A stretch of 40,454 nt of DNA, taken from contig NMRA01001038.1 of NCBI GenBank assembly GCA_002633005.1, positions 3,305 through 43,758 on the forward strand, read 5' to 3'. The notes under the pieces are model-generated. The model saw only the letters and a program-made list of their open reading frames with translations. It ran no database searches and was not told the DNA's origin. The translations under genes and the position numbers were made by a program. Source of the stretch: Phoronis australis. Taxonomy: Eukaryota > Phoronida > Phoronidae. Positions 8,662 to 18,977 of this stretch are shown here, one piece after another (the stretch's first letter is position 1; each line of letters starts with the position of its first letter).

Positions 8662-8757
8662 TTAACATGANAGGTAGCGGGCCTGGGGAGCGTCGGACAC
8701 GAAGTTGTGCAGCCAACGAACGTAGGAACTGCCAAGGATGAGAACATTGGGCGACAT
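8662..8757 (-). pseudogene. SGNH-hydrolase-like N-terminal fragment
   Basis: From ATG at 8757 the minus strand reads MSPNVLILGSSYVRWLHNFV and then SDAPQARYL before the N at 8671 and a TAA at 8662. The VLILGSS-x-VR-x-L block is the first conserved block of an SGNH/GDSL-like hydrolase type often found in invertebrate mobile elements (nucleophile Ser after Gly). Blocks II-V are absent here. Upstream on the same strand a strong donor (GAG|GTAAGTCCCG at 8813) shows there may be an exon at 8813-8880, but its link is unproven. Confidence 0.35.
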
Positions 8758-8880
8758 GGGGTATAACGTGAATAAAAAGGTTGGTTAAAATCAGAAAAAC
8801 GGGACTTACCTCGAAAAGGACGAAGGAAAGCAGGAACGAGAAGTGACAGAGCGTCGCACCCGAACGGAGTAAGGGTCAAA

Positions 8881-10380
8881 GGTCGAAAGGAAACGAAAAA
8901 CGTTGAAACTTTTTAAATGATGAATTGGAAATACAAAGAAAATAGTCAAGCGGGATAAACCTCTTTAAGTTTAAAAATTACAATTTCAGCAGCTATATAT
9001 TAAACTATGATGAATTCTATTTGTCGGATTGGCAAATATTTTGAAACACAACTTATAATTAAAATGTAATGAAAAGTTTCACTTTTTGTGTACGAGTCAC
9101 GTATGTAACTGTACTTCGACCCTGCACGTGCCAAGTAACTACCTTTAGTTTGCCTACTGAGCCAAACAACCAGTGTCTCTTGAACTGCGGAAAATGTCGA
9201 ACACTTTCTTCGTTCCGCGCCCTCTGGCGAAGAAGTAGTTTTATTTTGTTCTTCAACACTGCTGTCACATAAGAAGGCACAGAACAGTTCTCACAGGGGT
9301 TTGCCTGTCAGAAAACACGTCAATGCACTCTTCACCCTTTCTTCACTTTGTCAAAAACTACATGCAAATAAGGAAATGTTTTGAGTCATTTCACATCACA
9401 AGCCCTACAGATGAGCAGATGAAACTTTATTCTCTCTTGTATTTTTGACCCATTCACTCCCAGTGGAAACCAAGCTGAACTAAGAAAAATGAGGGCAAAA
9501 AAATGCAAAATCGGCACTTTTCACCCAAAAATCACCATTTTCCTGCCGATGCTCGACTAAAGCCAACATTAGATTCCGAAAGCAAATTTCCTACCGATTC
9601 CAAAAATGTGGTCCAAAAGTACTGTCAACCAACTAGTTTTTTTGCAAATCTGGCTTGTTTGAGGGCTACCTGAAATCGCGGCCAATTTATCAGTTGCTAC
9701 ACAGCAATGCACAACTGCAACAGGGGGCCACCATCTTGAAGAAGAGTGCAGCTACAGCCGAGAAACTGGCCTTTTTTCATTCCCAGCATGTTCACAAATA
9801 CAAAAAAAAACATTCACTTGGCCTACACACAATACCTAACTGAAAAATGCCCCCAAGCCTGGCCTAGCCCTAGATTTTAACATTTTAACAAATTGGCCGC
9901 GGCCACAACCTAACTATTCAGTGCCACCTAACACACGACAGCGCTGAACATGAGGCTTGCATTTAAAGTGTAATTTGCAAGGTCCAAGTATGTTAAATTG
10001 CAATAATATCTTCAAGGTTTTGCTGTTTAGATTTATTTTATTCAAATCATCGTATTGTTGTATCTCTAGTTATTTTAAAAAAGCGAAAATAAGAAAATGA
10101 GCGACACCGTGACATGGTGTTGGGGAACACAAACCAGATCATATCTCACAATGCAGTTCACTGCTTTTATATCACAGTACACGAAGAACAACGACCGTTC
10201 AACCTTGGTGTGTTTTAGCCATGGTGCATCTGTGTATGTGTCCAAACTATTTTAACACCACCCAGGTGGAAGGCATGAGCCCATTTAAATTCTAAAAAGA
10301 CAAGCATCTGGCTGCGTAATGGCAGGTTTTCGTGTGCACCGCTCGTCTTTTGAAAATGACTGTCGAGTCAGCCATCTGTC
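8881..10380. other. No gene seen
   Basis: About 1.5 kb without a recognised exon. The ORF at 9059-9280 (both strands) and the frame at 9655-9843 have no motif. An ORF from ATG 10,115 (VLGNTNQIIS...) shares a short inverted match with 14,475-14,505, reported separately. Confidence 0.45.
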
Positions 10381-10381
10381 G

Positions 10382-11082
10382 GAGCCGAAATATGCTCCGA
10401 CCATTTTGAGGACGGCTGCTTTGACGACAAACACATCATGAAAGTTGAAGCTGGTCTTATAAAAAGGTAAGTTACCTTGAGAATTTTGATGTCTAATATT
10501 TCATGACGCTTTCGCAGTGCCTGAACAATAACAATCTTTTTTCACAATCACCGTAGTTCTCAAGTGTTTAAAATCTGTTGTTTTTCAGTGAAAGATTTAG
10601 TTATAAATGGATCAGTAAAACTAAAAACCACAACAAATAAAGCTGATCTCAAAAGATGCATGTATTTTGAAAAGAATGCAGACTATAAATAAAGTAAAAC
10701 ACGATGGTAACTCAATTCCAAGATTTTGATTATTAAGGTTGTCTGCTTAAAAAAACAGGATTAAAATCTAGTTTTGGCATTTGCTTGAAGGTTATAAAAG
10801 AAGGCGAAAACTTGTAATTAGATATCATCGTGTTTTACTTTAATCATGGACAACTCTGGATTCAAAATGTTTTTTTACTTTTGAATTGCCGCTGTTGTGC
10901 TTTTCAGAGTATGTAAATGAAAGGAGAACACCTTCCACTTAGTGCGGAACAAAAGAGAAGCTGGAGATCTTGAAATTCGCTTAGAAATTGGTGCCCCTCC
11001 AATGCAAACTACTGGTGCTCCAGATGTGTCCACGGAGGATGCCGTGGCACAGATAAATTCAGACTTGGTGCTTTGTCAATAG
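10382..11082 (+). pseudogene. THAP-domain gene relic, two exons
   Basis: Exon 1 (to 10,466) ends at an AAAAAG|GTAAGT donor and reads EICSDHFEDGCFDDKH then VEAGLIKR. That is the second half of a THAP finger: C-x2-H in CSDHF, then the basic exit. Exon 2 (10,908-11,082) follows a good acceptor (gtgcttttcag). Spliced in phase it gives VCK, an in-frame TGA, then ENTFHLVRNKREAGDLEIRL to TAG. The first cysteine pair of the THAP finger is not readable upstream. The in-frame stop and missing half make it a relic. It points toward the P2X7-ballast relic at 12.5-12.9 kb on the other strand, the same head-to-head layout as the intact element at 27.6 kb. Confidence 0.5.
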
Positions 11083-11285
11083 ACAGCACTGGAATTTCTT
11101 TCCGTCACATATTTAACAGTCACTACCAATGTTTTAGATCAAATTTTTGATAGTGGTACAGATAGCAATGCCAGAGTGTTTATAGTACCAGTAGTGGAAA
11201 TTGTGAAAAGCTTTTATGAATGACATTTGGCTGTCCCAGTTGTATAGATAAACCCTGTGATATACTATGTTCTTATATTGAAACT

Positions 11286-11431
11286 AGTGGCAGATTTAGA
11301 GGGGGCCATGCCCCCCCCTAAAATTCTCCCAGATTCCATTTGACTGTTTGGGTGTGCGAATGTCTGACGGGCAAAATCCTGGCTAATACCGTGCCCTGGC
11401 CCCCCTAAATCAAAATCCTGGATCTGCACCT
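11286..11431. mobile_element. Short palindromic non-autonomous element
   Basis: Begins GTGGCAGATTTAGAGGGGGCC and ends, read from the other strand, AGGTGCAGATCCAGGATTTT ... TTAGGGGGGCC. Both ends share GCAGAT and an inner TTTAG-G(5-6)CC, so the unit is an imperfect inverted repeat of about 146 bp. A related piece (AAATCCTGGATCCGCCCCTG) occurs at 29,756-29,775. Confidence 0.5.
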
Positions 11432-11841
11432 GGAAACATTTCAATGGTTCTTCAACACAATGACTATAAATATTGCGGCATAGCTTTTTTAAGTATATTT
11501 GATTTGCACTAAACTGTTGCTGTCCTATACAGTGGGTCGGTATAGGAAGAATTTCTTAAGTGGGGGTGAAAAGGTACTTGTTTGGGTTGTCAGTCTTTTC
11601 GTGCGACAATCTCATCTAAATTGTACACAGAATAATCACTTGCACAGAATTCGAACATTGTCTTGGGAATTTTTGAGCGAGTGGTATAAGCACCCCCTCC
11701 AGATTTCCCAATTCCTACTCATGTGCATACTTTTTGTGTTTTCACACCAGGTCATAAACACCTAAAGCTATTGCATACTGGAGCTTATGGGTTGAGATTC
11801 AGTGGTTGCTGTATCGTGTTATTTGATTTCTCATTGAATTA

Positions 11842-11981
11842 CAGTAGAACTCGCTAAGTTGGATCCAGGGAGACTGAGATATTTCATCAAAATTAGAATT
11901 ATTTGGAGGCGTTACTGCGGAATTAATGCTAACCTTTCTAAAGTTCCCACTGAACCGCTACTAATTTAGAGAGTTCTACTG
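11842..11981. mobile_element. pogo/Tc1-mariner-like MITE with TA duplication
   Basis: A 140-bp element whose ends are CAGTAGAACTCGCTAA and, inverted, CAGTAGAACTCTCTAA. It is flanked on both sides by TA (11,840-11,841 and 11,982-11,983), the target duplication of the Tc1/mariner/pogo group. CAGTAGAACTC ends are usual for pogo-like MITEs. It contains no ORF. Confidence 0.75.
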
Positions 11982-12110
11982 TATAAGAAGAGGGCAGAAG
12001 ATTCAGTCTCGACTTCAGATTATGGCTTTTAGTTTTTTATGTAACAGCCATGCTGTTCAATGTGTTCGCTTCAAGCACACAAACTGGGCCCCAATGAGAC
12101 AAATTCCTCT

Positions 12111-12126
12111 GTTTACCTAGGTAAAC
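12111..12126. repeat. Perfect 16-bp palindrome
   Basis: GTTTACCTAGGTAAAC reads the same on both strands. It lies in sequence with no other feature. Confidence 0.8.
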
Positions 12127-12547
12127 CATAAGTTTAACTGATGTTGAGCTTAGAGGTTTATAATGTACTCCTAGTTAAATTACACTTGTCGTGACCATGT
12201 TATTATAATAACCAGATTGATGAGCATAAATAAATGCTGCTCGCTGTGTTAATTATTTACCATTCTGAAACCACAGAAGTCTATTCATGGAATGCCTACT
12301 TCAATTTCATGCCGCTGAGGTTGCACTGCGATTGCATTCGTTTATTACGATGTTTGATCTTTCTATGGAATTTGTCACTACAACTTTTTGCAACTCGCTT
12401 GAATTACATAAACTAGTCCCCGAGTCACAAGTTTTTATAACATAATACATAGGTCACGTGGAGGAGTTGGCATTCCAGGGCTAAGACAACTGTTGATATC
12501 TATAAATGGGTGAAACTTTTAAGAAAATCCTTGGAACTCAAAAGTCT

Positions 12548-12923
12548 TCCTCATTTCCTGGCAGACGGTAGAAAGCTCAGATGCAGGCTACTGCGCATGC
12601 TGGAATGACAACAATGGCAGTTTGTCTTGAGTGACCGTGTGCCCGTCTTTGGAACTGTCTGTAGGCCACGTGTCAAATCCTTTTATCCAAGGGTCTGTTA
12701 TATCCATCAGGATATTGGCTTTTGTACTGCAACCATGCAGTCTCCAAAACACCACGATTGATGTATACAGGTTTAAACCCCCATGCCCCACAATACATTT
12801 TTTCTTCTGGGATAGTTGTCACGCTTCATTTCTTCATCAAGTTTTGCAACAACCTTGTCAACCTCTTGGCAACATACTCTTTCTTCAACAACTGAGGTTG
12901 TCTGACAGTTGCCCCAGGTGCAC
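12548..12923 (-). pseudogene. P2X7-type C-terminal 'ballast' domain pseudogene
   Basis: After an acceptor (atcttgcag, ending 12,924) the minus strand reads CTWGNCQTTSVVEERVCCQE, then VDKVVAKLDEEM. In another frame it continues GFKPVYINRGVLETAWLQYK, then DKRI-stop-HVAYRQFQRRA, then TAIVVIPACAVACI-stop. Every segment fits the cytosolic domain that follows the channel in vertebrate P2X7 and stands alone in many invertebrate proteins: a Cys-rich zinc site (C..C...E..CC), the GF.PV.LN..VL.TA segment, and the AYR...VIP.CAV..I core. One frameshift (near 12,780) and two in-frame TGAs show it is dead. The first coding exon could be the acidic ORF at 14,231-14,491. A THAP relic faces it on the other strand. 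Identity strong from motif order. Confidence 0.75.
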
Positions 12924-13780
12924 CTGCAAGATAATACATTATTTCAGTAAACATCAAAATTTCGAATTGAAAAATTTACAAAGAGTGCCTCTACCAAATT
13001 GAGGGGTCTGCATACGACTTCAGTTTTCAGGAAAATTGGTTGGAACATCACAACCTATTTATTTGTTGTACAAATGGATCATATACAGTAAATATATTTA
13101 CTTTTTATACAAATGAATAGTGCTACACCCAAGGCAGTGGTAGATCATGCCCGGGGGATATAGTAATGGACTTTAGTTGTTTGATTTTTAGCTGACCCTA
13201 AGACAAAAGGCAGTTGCCCTGATTCATTGATGGAGGGGACTGTTTTGTATGTAGTCGTAAGACCTATTCTCCCAATCTGAATCCTATCGGCACCCACATA
13301 CCATTAATCAAACTAGACAATGACAATGGGGCAAACCAACTTGAAAAGCAGTGTTGCCACTCAAAGGGTCGCCCATATTTTAAATATTACAGTATACATC
13401 TACATTAAATCTTCTTGATATGCTATATGGGCAATCACCAATCCAATGGTATGCTCTCTTTACTCTATAGAAACTTTACCAGGCGGTTCCTACCCAAGTC
13501 GACTCGTAACCAAGCCATGTACCATATTTCATTTCTAAATAATGGCAACATTGGGTTAATGTACATCGGCATGAAATGGTTGTTTCCATTTCAAGCATCG
13601 CCTTACAAAATAAAACTGTTTTGGAACACATGTGTAGATTGATATAGGTCCGAGTTGACTTGAGTACGAAAATCAAATGACTTGTTCTATAACCTATAGA
13701 ATTATGCCCTCCCCCAGCACCATGGTGAGAAAGTCTAAATTATAAAATTGCAATTCTTTCATCCTCTTCTTTACAATTCA
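12924..13780. other. No gene seen
   Basis: If the ballast pseudogene has an upstream exon at 14.3 kb, this is its intron. ORFs at 13,415-13,676 on both strands have no motif. Confidence 0.4.
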
Positions 13781-13839
13781 CAGTCGATTATTCCAAAGTG
13801 GTTCTCATTCATTCCCTTGCATACATTTATTCACTCACT

Positions 13840-13962
13840 AGTAACACCCAGCTCAGTCTCGGAGAAGTAAGAGACAATTCTGTTCAATGCTCAATTGCAT
13901 GCCAGTGAAACCCAGGATTCGAACCTGAGTCTCACGAGGTCAAACCACTGAGCCACACTGTC
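13840..13962 (-). mobile_element. tRNA-derived SINE fragment
   Basis: The minus strand carries an A box (TGGCTCAGTGG, 13,955-13,945) and a perfect B box (GGTTCGAATCC, 13,925-13,915) 30 bp apart, with a tRNA-like start GTGGCTCAGTGG. This is the internal RNA-polymerase-III promoter of a tRNA head. The following sequence does not fold as a complete tRNA, so it is a SINE head plus body rather than a tRNA gene. Confidence 0.65.
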
Positions 13963-14230
13963 TATAAATAATCAGAGACCTAACACTTTTTGAGTGATTT
14001 GCTATAATGCAAAAAAATCCCAGTTTTATCACTGAAACTGGTATTTATCCACGGCTGAAACACAATTTACCAATGGGGATATGGGCGCGTGGGACTGACT
14101 GGTAAAGCACCTACTTTTGAATTAAAAAAGACCAAGTTATAATTCGCGGTTGTAGGATACATATTGATAATATTCTTACCAATCACAAACATCTAATCGC
14201 AACTCCTGCGCACCTTCAGCCTGTTGACGT

Positions 14231-14491
14231 TCACAGGACGAACCCGCTGGGAGTGAGTCTTCGGTGACCAAAGAAAGGGCAGTGAAAGGGATCGAGGGAG
14301 AACGGCTCCACTACAGAAAAGCTGTGAACACATATTGTTCCTCTGGGATCTGTCACCTCCACCTCCACGTCCGAAAGGTCGGAATCATCTGAAAAGTCCA
14401 CCTGTCCGTCCCTGTATCGCTTAAAGTATTCCTCATCTACGCTGCTGTACTCACTTGGACACACATTGTTCCCCCTTGTGTTCCCCAACAC
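14231..14491 (-). CDS. Acidic ORF, possible first exon of the ballast-domain gene
   Basis: An 86-codon ORF from ATG 14,491 whose first 48 residues are acidic and Ser-rich (SEYSSVDEEYFKRYRDGQ, then SDDSDLSDVEVEV). Acidic starts are common in proteins that carry a stand-alone P2X7 ballast domain, and this strand leads to the ballast exon at 12,923. The ORF tail after VEVEV loses this character, so a donor near GTGGAG|GTGACA (about 14,355) may end the exon. An AAAATGGCGCC (YY1-type) motif lies just upstream of the ATG. I infer the link from strand, order and composition only. Confidence 0.35.
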   Translation of the reverse strand: MLGNTRGNNVCPSEYSSVDEEYFKRYRDGQVDFSDDSDLSDVEVEVTDPRGTICVHSFSVVEPFSLDPFHCPFFGHRRLTPSGFVL

Positions 14492-14514
14492 ACGTCACAG
14501 ATGTGTAGCGAACG

Positions 14515-14525
14515 AAAATGGCGCC
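14515..14525. promoter_or_regulatory. YY1-type motif AAAATGGCGCC
   Basis: Matches the core of the metazoan YY1/Pho initiator-proximal site. The same string recurs at 20,624 and 26,653, and the more canonical AAAATGGCGGC at 27,011. It lies 24 bp upstream of the minus-strand ATG at 14,491 and could serve either strand. Confidence 0.45.
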
Positions 14526-14672
14526 GTTTCTATTCTCCGTTACAACGATGGCGTTACAACACCAAGGCACTGAATATGTAACAAACTTTGTATAGCGGCG
14601 TACAATTCAGTTAATGTTAAGAATATAGGAATGATAATTATAAACTAGAATTTAGACCATATTGTTGTTCAG

Positions 14673-14978
14673 ATTGGTTTGGACCTTGCAATTTCCTCTT
14701 TAACATTGGCTGAATTTCTCTACAAAAACCAAGAAAGCGTTATATCATGGATACCCACCTCTAAGGCCGTGTGGAGTGCACATTTGGAACCCATATGTGA
14801 TAAATGGGGTCACAATGTCATCCTTTCTACGAATTTTAAGATTCCTGATTTGATTTATGTACCAAAAATGCTCTTAAGTGACCTTTCTCACGAACTTTCG
14901 ACTACTTTGAATTCGCCAGCACGACAAGAAGCAACCGGGGTGAGCCAACACTGGTACATCTGGCGGCCGCCATTCTAA
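14673..14978 (+). CDS. Candidate exon, unknown protein
   Basis: An acceptor (tattgttgttcag, to 14,672) opens a 101-codon frame ending TAA at 14,976. The peptide (AEFLYKNQESVISWIPTSK, then HLEPICDKWGHNVIL) looks like a folded protein, with mixed hydrophobic and polar residues and two tryptophans, but I recognise no family. It could be a transposon gene exon, since the sequences on both sides are mobile-element relics. Confidence 0.25.
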   Translation: MGLDLAISSLTLAEFLYKNQESVISWIPTSKAVWSAHLEPICDKWGHNVILSTNFKIPDLIYVPKMLLSDLSHELSTTLNSPARQEATGVSQHWYIWRPPF

Positions 14979-16620
14979 GATCGAGTAGGGTACAAAATTT
15001 CGGACACTTTCCCTGAAATCCTCTCTTTACGTGATCCTTTTTTATTGAATCTGACTCGGTATGTCACCAAACGCGTGTGGACCTCGAAAACAGTCCCCTT
15101 TCTTGTGAATTCTTGTTTGCGGATGCCTACCAGAACGTAACCAGAACATGCCACGCAGGTTACCAACATCTGTTCTAATTCGCATCCCATCACAAAAAAT
15201 ATTGTTTAATGTTGATTTAGACCCCGTACGGTTATGAAATTGGCAGCAACTGGTAACTTCAGCCCCATTCTCATATTACCGGTTTAGACAGAGGTACATG
15301 GCGGTTGACTAATCTGCCATGAACCATGTCCAAGAGGCGGTAAAAACAAAGATTGAAATTGCCCGTGAAATTGGGAAATACGTAATGGGATCCCAATTAG
15401 TGCTATCAAAACCGAATATTTGTTACGTTTTCGAAAACTTTCCCCTTCCCATGGGACATAATATCTTTCTGAGTGAAAAAGTCGAGTCCCATAGTAAAAC
15501 TCTAGCACTGGAATAACAATTTCGATTTCGCGCTGGAGAGGTTGCGACTTGCATGCGTGGCATTTGTTTGCATTCCTTTGTTCCGGTTTGTTCCGGTTTT
15601 GGTCATTGCTATGAAATTACTGTCATTAAAACTTTTCGCAACTCCGCCGTTTTTCAACCAAATTGCAAAAAAGCCATGTTATCAGAAAGCCCTTCATCAG
15701 TTTTTGATAGTGTATAATTATACAAGAAGCAAACGATTAATAATTTTGTATACCTGACATGTTTAAGAAACATTCTAAAAACCAAAAGTGCAAAATGTAA
15801 AAAATAACAGAATGTATAACAATGATTTAAATTATTTCTACCCTATCAAGACAAATGTATTAGATTATCTATCCCCGGAGTCGCAGTTGCTGTGAAGAAT
15901 AGTGATTTTCATCCAAATTATACGTCTTCTTAATTTGGCCTTTGGTGCCATTTGATACAGTTTTCAGTAAAAATTCAGGATGCAGTGATGAACTAATTAC
16001 TCCAACTATCTATCCGAAATTTGCAGACAAAGGTTTTCTGATAGATAAAAATGAACGATCATCGATTTTGTAGCTTTGAAATGTGCTGTGCACAGATATT
16101 ACATTGGCTGCAGTGTCGGACTTTCCATAGAAGTTCAGAAACTTCATTTCATTGCAAGGAGGGAGCTCCCAAAATGTTATCATTTCGCAATTGGGAATAT
16201 TGGCATTGGTTGCTTGTGCTTATGTCTCTGTGTTTGTAGTAAATCTTGGTATACTCTTGATTTTGAAATCTCATTTCGTTAAAAGGTCAGCAATTCGCAA
16301 GTTTCATTTGCCTGGTTCTCAAAATTACGAATCACCAATGTAACTAGTGTATTGATCTGGATAATTGTTTTGTCATTTAGTTTTGACTGCCTACACTGTA
16401 TTTTGACCGATTGCTCATGTTTGTCGGGAGGATCTAGATTATCGAATACAAAACGACATCTCGTTACTAGTACAGTTTGACTTAAAATTTCAGATTCATT
16501 GCAAGATCGACTTGTTTCATTAAAATCAATCTGTCAGTGTCATGATGAAAGTAATAGTTAATCTGGGTGCAACCTGACCTAGGTGCGAGTTGAGTTGAAT
16601 ATGGACTGAATGGAATGATC
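14979..16620. other. No gene seen
   Basis: Overlapping ORFs at 15,284-15,516 (both strands) and 16,051-16,343 have no motif. GTTCCGGTTTGTTCCGGTTT at 15,580-15,600 is a small 10-bp tandem pair. Nothing else supported. Confidence 0.4.
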
Positions 16621-16629
16621 TCCCCGTGT

Positions 16630-16875
16630 CAGGAGGGGCACTCATACGAAAAAGTACACTGGACTTTCAGATGGGACAGGAACTGAGACTCAATTAAGAT
16701 TCAATTGAAATTCAACTGAAGGTTTTCCCATGTAAATGAATTGATTCAATTCATTAGCATATTTAATAGCCATTCAATAGCCATTCAATTCTCCATGCAG
16801 TACAGAATCAGTTGAATTTCATCCCATATTCAATAACAGTTCAATAACCGTTCAATGTCATTCAATGTTTGTAAC
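16630..16875. repeat. Degenerate TTCAAT/ATTGAA motif array
   Basis: At least fifteen copies of TTCAAT or its complement lie in about 200 bp, including AATAGCCATTCAATAGCCATT and several TTCAATAAC units. The array is preceded by GGGGCACTCATACGAAAAAG and contains TTTTCCCATGTAA. The same two anchor sequences, in slightly different form, occur in the AGTGAGAAT array at 20.2 kb. This suggests a related element type with a different core motif. No ORF. Confidence 0.5.
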
Positions 16876-17400
16876 TATACAGAATAACTTGAATTTCATG
16901 TATTTTCTAAAAATTAACCATTCAAAAAACAAGATATATTGTTGTAAACCTCTACAACAGATAAGAATAGTTCACAATTTTCATTCAACAAACTGGCATG
17001 CAAGAGTAAAATCAAATCATAGACAACTGAACATTACGATACCTTAAATCGAAACTTTCCCAAGTATTATTATCATACAGCATTAAAAAATATAAAAAAA
17101 ATAGCGCCTTAGTTGTTTGGACCCTTGTGGCATCATTGAAATGTAGCAGCCTTCGTAAACATTTTGAAGAAGTACCGGAAACTTAAGTTTTTCGATGAAA
17201 ACTAAAATTTTATTTTTGTACTATTACTAAAATTAACACCTTTTCAGAGCATCATTTGTCGTGTCATATACACATGTATGCATGTGAGTTGTTCCTTTCA
17301 AGGGGTAAAAGTCGCGGACGACGCCGAGAAGAACGAGTTTGTGTTCAGTTTTTAAATGAAACCTCGTCAGCTTGCTAACTGTCGCGACCCTAAAAAGTTA
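16876..17400. other. No gene seen
   Basis: AT-rich, no exon or repeat pair recognised. Confidence 0.45.
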
Positions 17401-17469
17401 TTGAGTGAGTGGGTTGCATTTGCATTCACCTTGCCAACAACTGCCGGGTGAGCATAGGACGCAGACGAC

Positions 17470-17750
17470 TGCATGGCGTGGTGATGCTAATCTCGTCGAA
17501 CAATTCCGACTTCCGTTTACTTCCTACTGTGGTGGCAAACGCATTCCATTCAGGAAATAAATGGAACAGATGTGAATCAAATGTGATAAGTCTAGGAACA
17601 CTACAAGTAAGTTTTGAAAATCAACCTTGAAAGGAATTTAATGGTAAATATTTTCCAACTTTGATATCCACAGTGGCGACTTCGTGACAACTTGAAAGTT
17701 TTCCTAGTTTGCCAAACACAATCTGAGGTCGCACTGGCGAAAAATCAAGG
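17470..17750 (+). repeat. Diverged direct repeat, copy A
   Basis: Shares with 18,085-18,420 an ordered series of blocks: CGACnGCATGG, TCGTCGAACAATTCCGACTT, GTTTACTTC, GCAAA-GCATT, GGAACA, GTGAnTCAAA, GGCGACTT, then a GGTCGC-containing end. The GGTCGC/GGCGAC motif is also scattered between the copies. Confidence 0.6.
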
Positions 17751-18084
17751 GCTATGAATTACTTTTTAGACATTTATTGATTCACACATCATAACTGTTC
17801 TCTGACTCGGAATTTGTCGCCCTAGTCCCTACAGACTTTACTTATGCCAGCAACTACTGCGTCCCGACGTTTTTTTGACCCTCCACAGGTTGCCAAACGA
17901 AATTTTTGGTCGCCCGGGCAAGCGCCTAAATTAATTCCCAGGTTTTTTACTCGAGCGTCGTAAAAATTCGTCGACCGACAAAAATTGGGCGGGTGGTTTT
18001 AGAGTCACCCAATTTCCTGGTAAAAGCCTAAATGTAGGCGTACCTTCTTTCTTCAACGCAATTCCTTCCCCCGGCGAAAAACAC

Positions 18085-18420
18085 ATAAAATGCAAACGAC
18101 CGCATGGGTTAGTGGTGTGAATTTCGATGCTCTTGCCTGATTTTTGTCGAACAATTCCGACTTCTGTCTGTTTACTTCGTCTCGAAATTAAACGTGAGGT
18201 TGCAAATGCATTATTTCATGAAATGTACGGAACAATTGTGAGTCAAAGGAACAAAGGTTGGAATACTGTTAGTAATTTAAATTTGGACGTTAACATAAGC
18301 TTTGAAACGAATTTAGATGGAATTATTTCATGACGTTGATACTCGTACTGGCGATTTCTTGGCGACTTGGTAATTTTTCCAGGTCGCTAAACACACTCCC
18401 AGGTCGCAGTGGTGACCTGC
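18085..18420 (+). repeat. Diverged direct repeat, copy B
   Basis: Second copy of the block at 17,470, about 620 bp downstream, ending in CCAGGTCGCTAAACACACTC and CCCAGGTCGCAGTGG. Copies differ by many substitutions and small indels, so the duplication is old. The SWIM exon at 18,468 follows directly. Confidence 0.6.
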
Positions 18421-18467
18421 AGGTCACCAAATCGAGCGCAGCCAATTGAGAGGATCTTTAATTTCAG

Positions 18468-18624
18468 GCTATCTGGTCAGTGTGCTCATGTGTTGGCTGT
18501 AGTGATGTCCATTAGGGACTGGAAGCTGGAGGGACTTTGTGAGGTGCCAAGTCAGCAAGCCTGTCCCAGCAATGGGACAAGCCACGTGGCCACAAGGTGC
18601 AGGCTGAGCCAATATCCCAAATGA
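18468..18624 (+). pseudogene. SWIM-domain exon of a second YqaJ-related lineage
   Basis: An acceptor (ttaatttcag, to 18,467) opens LSGQCAHVLAVVMSIRDW, then EGLCEVPSQQACPSNGTSHV, to TGA at 18,622. C-x-H in QCAHVLAV is the second half of a SWIM finger, and the EVPS-x-x-ACPS tail corresponds to the conserved CTS-PQ-W region that follows it in many invertebrate SWIM proteins, here eroded. The sequence differs clearly from the SWIM relic at 0.5-1.0 kb (CSHIGADL), so two separate lineages contributed. No nuclease domain follows within the next kilobase. The first half of the finger would lie in an upstream exon that I cannot find. Confidence 0.5.
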
Positions 18625-18973
18625 TAATTTCAAAGCCAGGAAACAAAGATCACAAACTAAGACCAGTGGTGGCTGTGTTTACCGACAATAAGTAGATATT
18701 AGAATGTAACATAATTATACTAAACTTTCATCACAGAAGTGATTAGGTCCTTCACAAAATCCTTAATTAAATTCCGGCTTATCCTTTCAACTACACTGAC
18801 TTGCTGTTACTTAGCGACCTCAATTTTGCCAAATTTTACTTTTTGTTTCACTAATATTGTGAATGCAGCACACTACAATAGTCAACTGATCATTAATATT
18901 TTATCTGATTGACAAAAGATAATTTTTAACTTCATCAATTTTTTGAGCTGAATTGCACGGACATTGTAATGGT
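18625..18973. other. No gene seen
   Basis: AT-rich spacer between the SWIM exon and the TTAA-flanked element. Confidence 0.5.
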
Positions 18974-18977
18974 TTAA

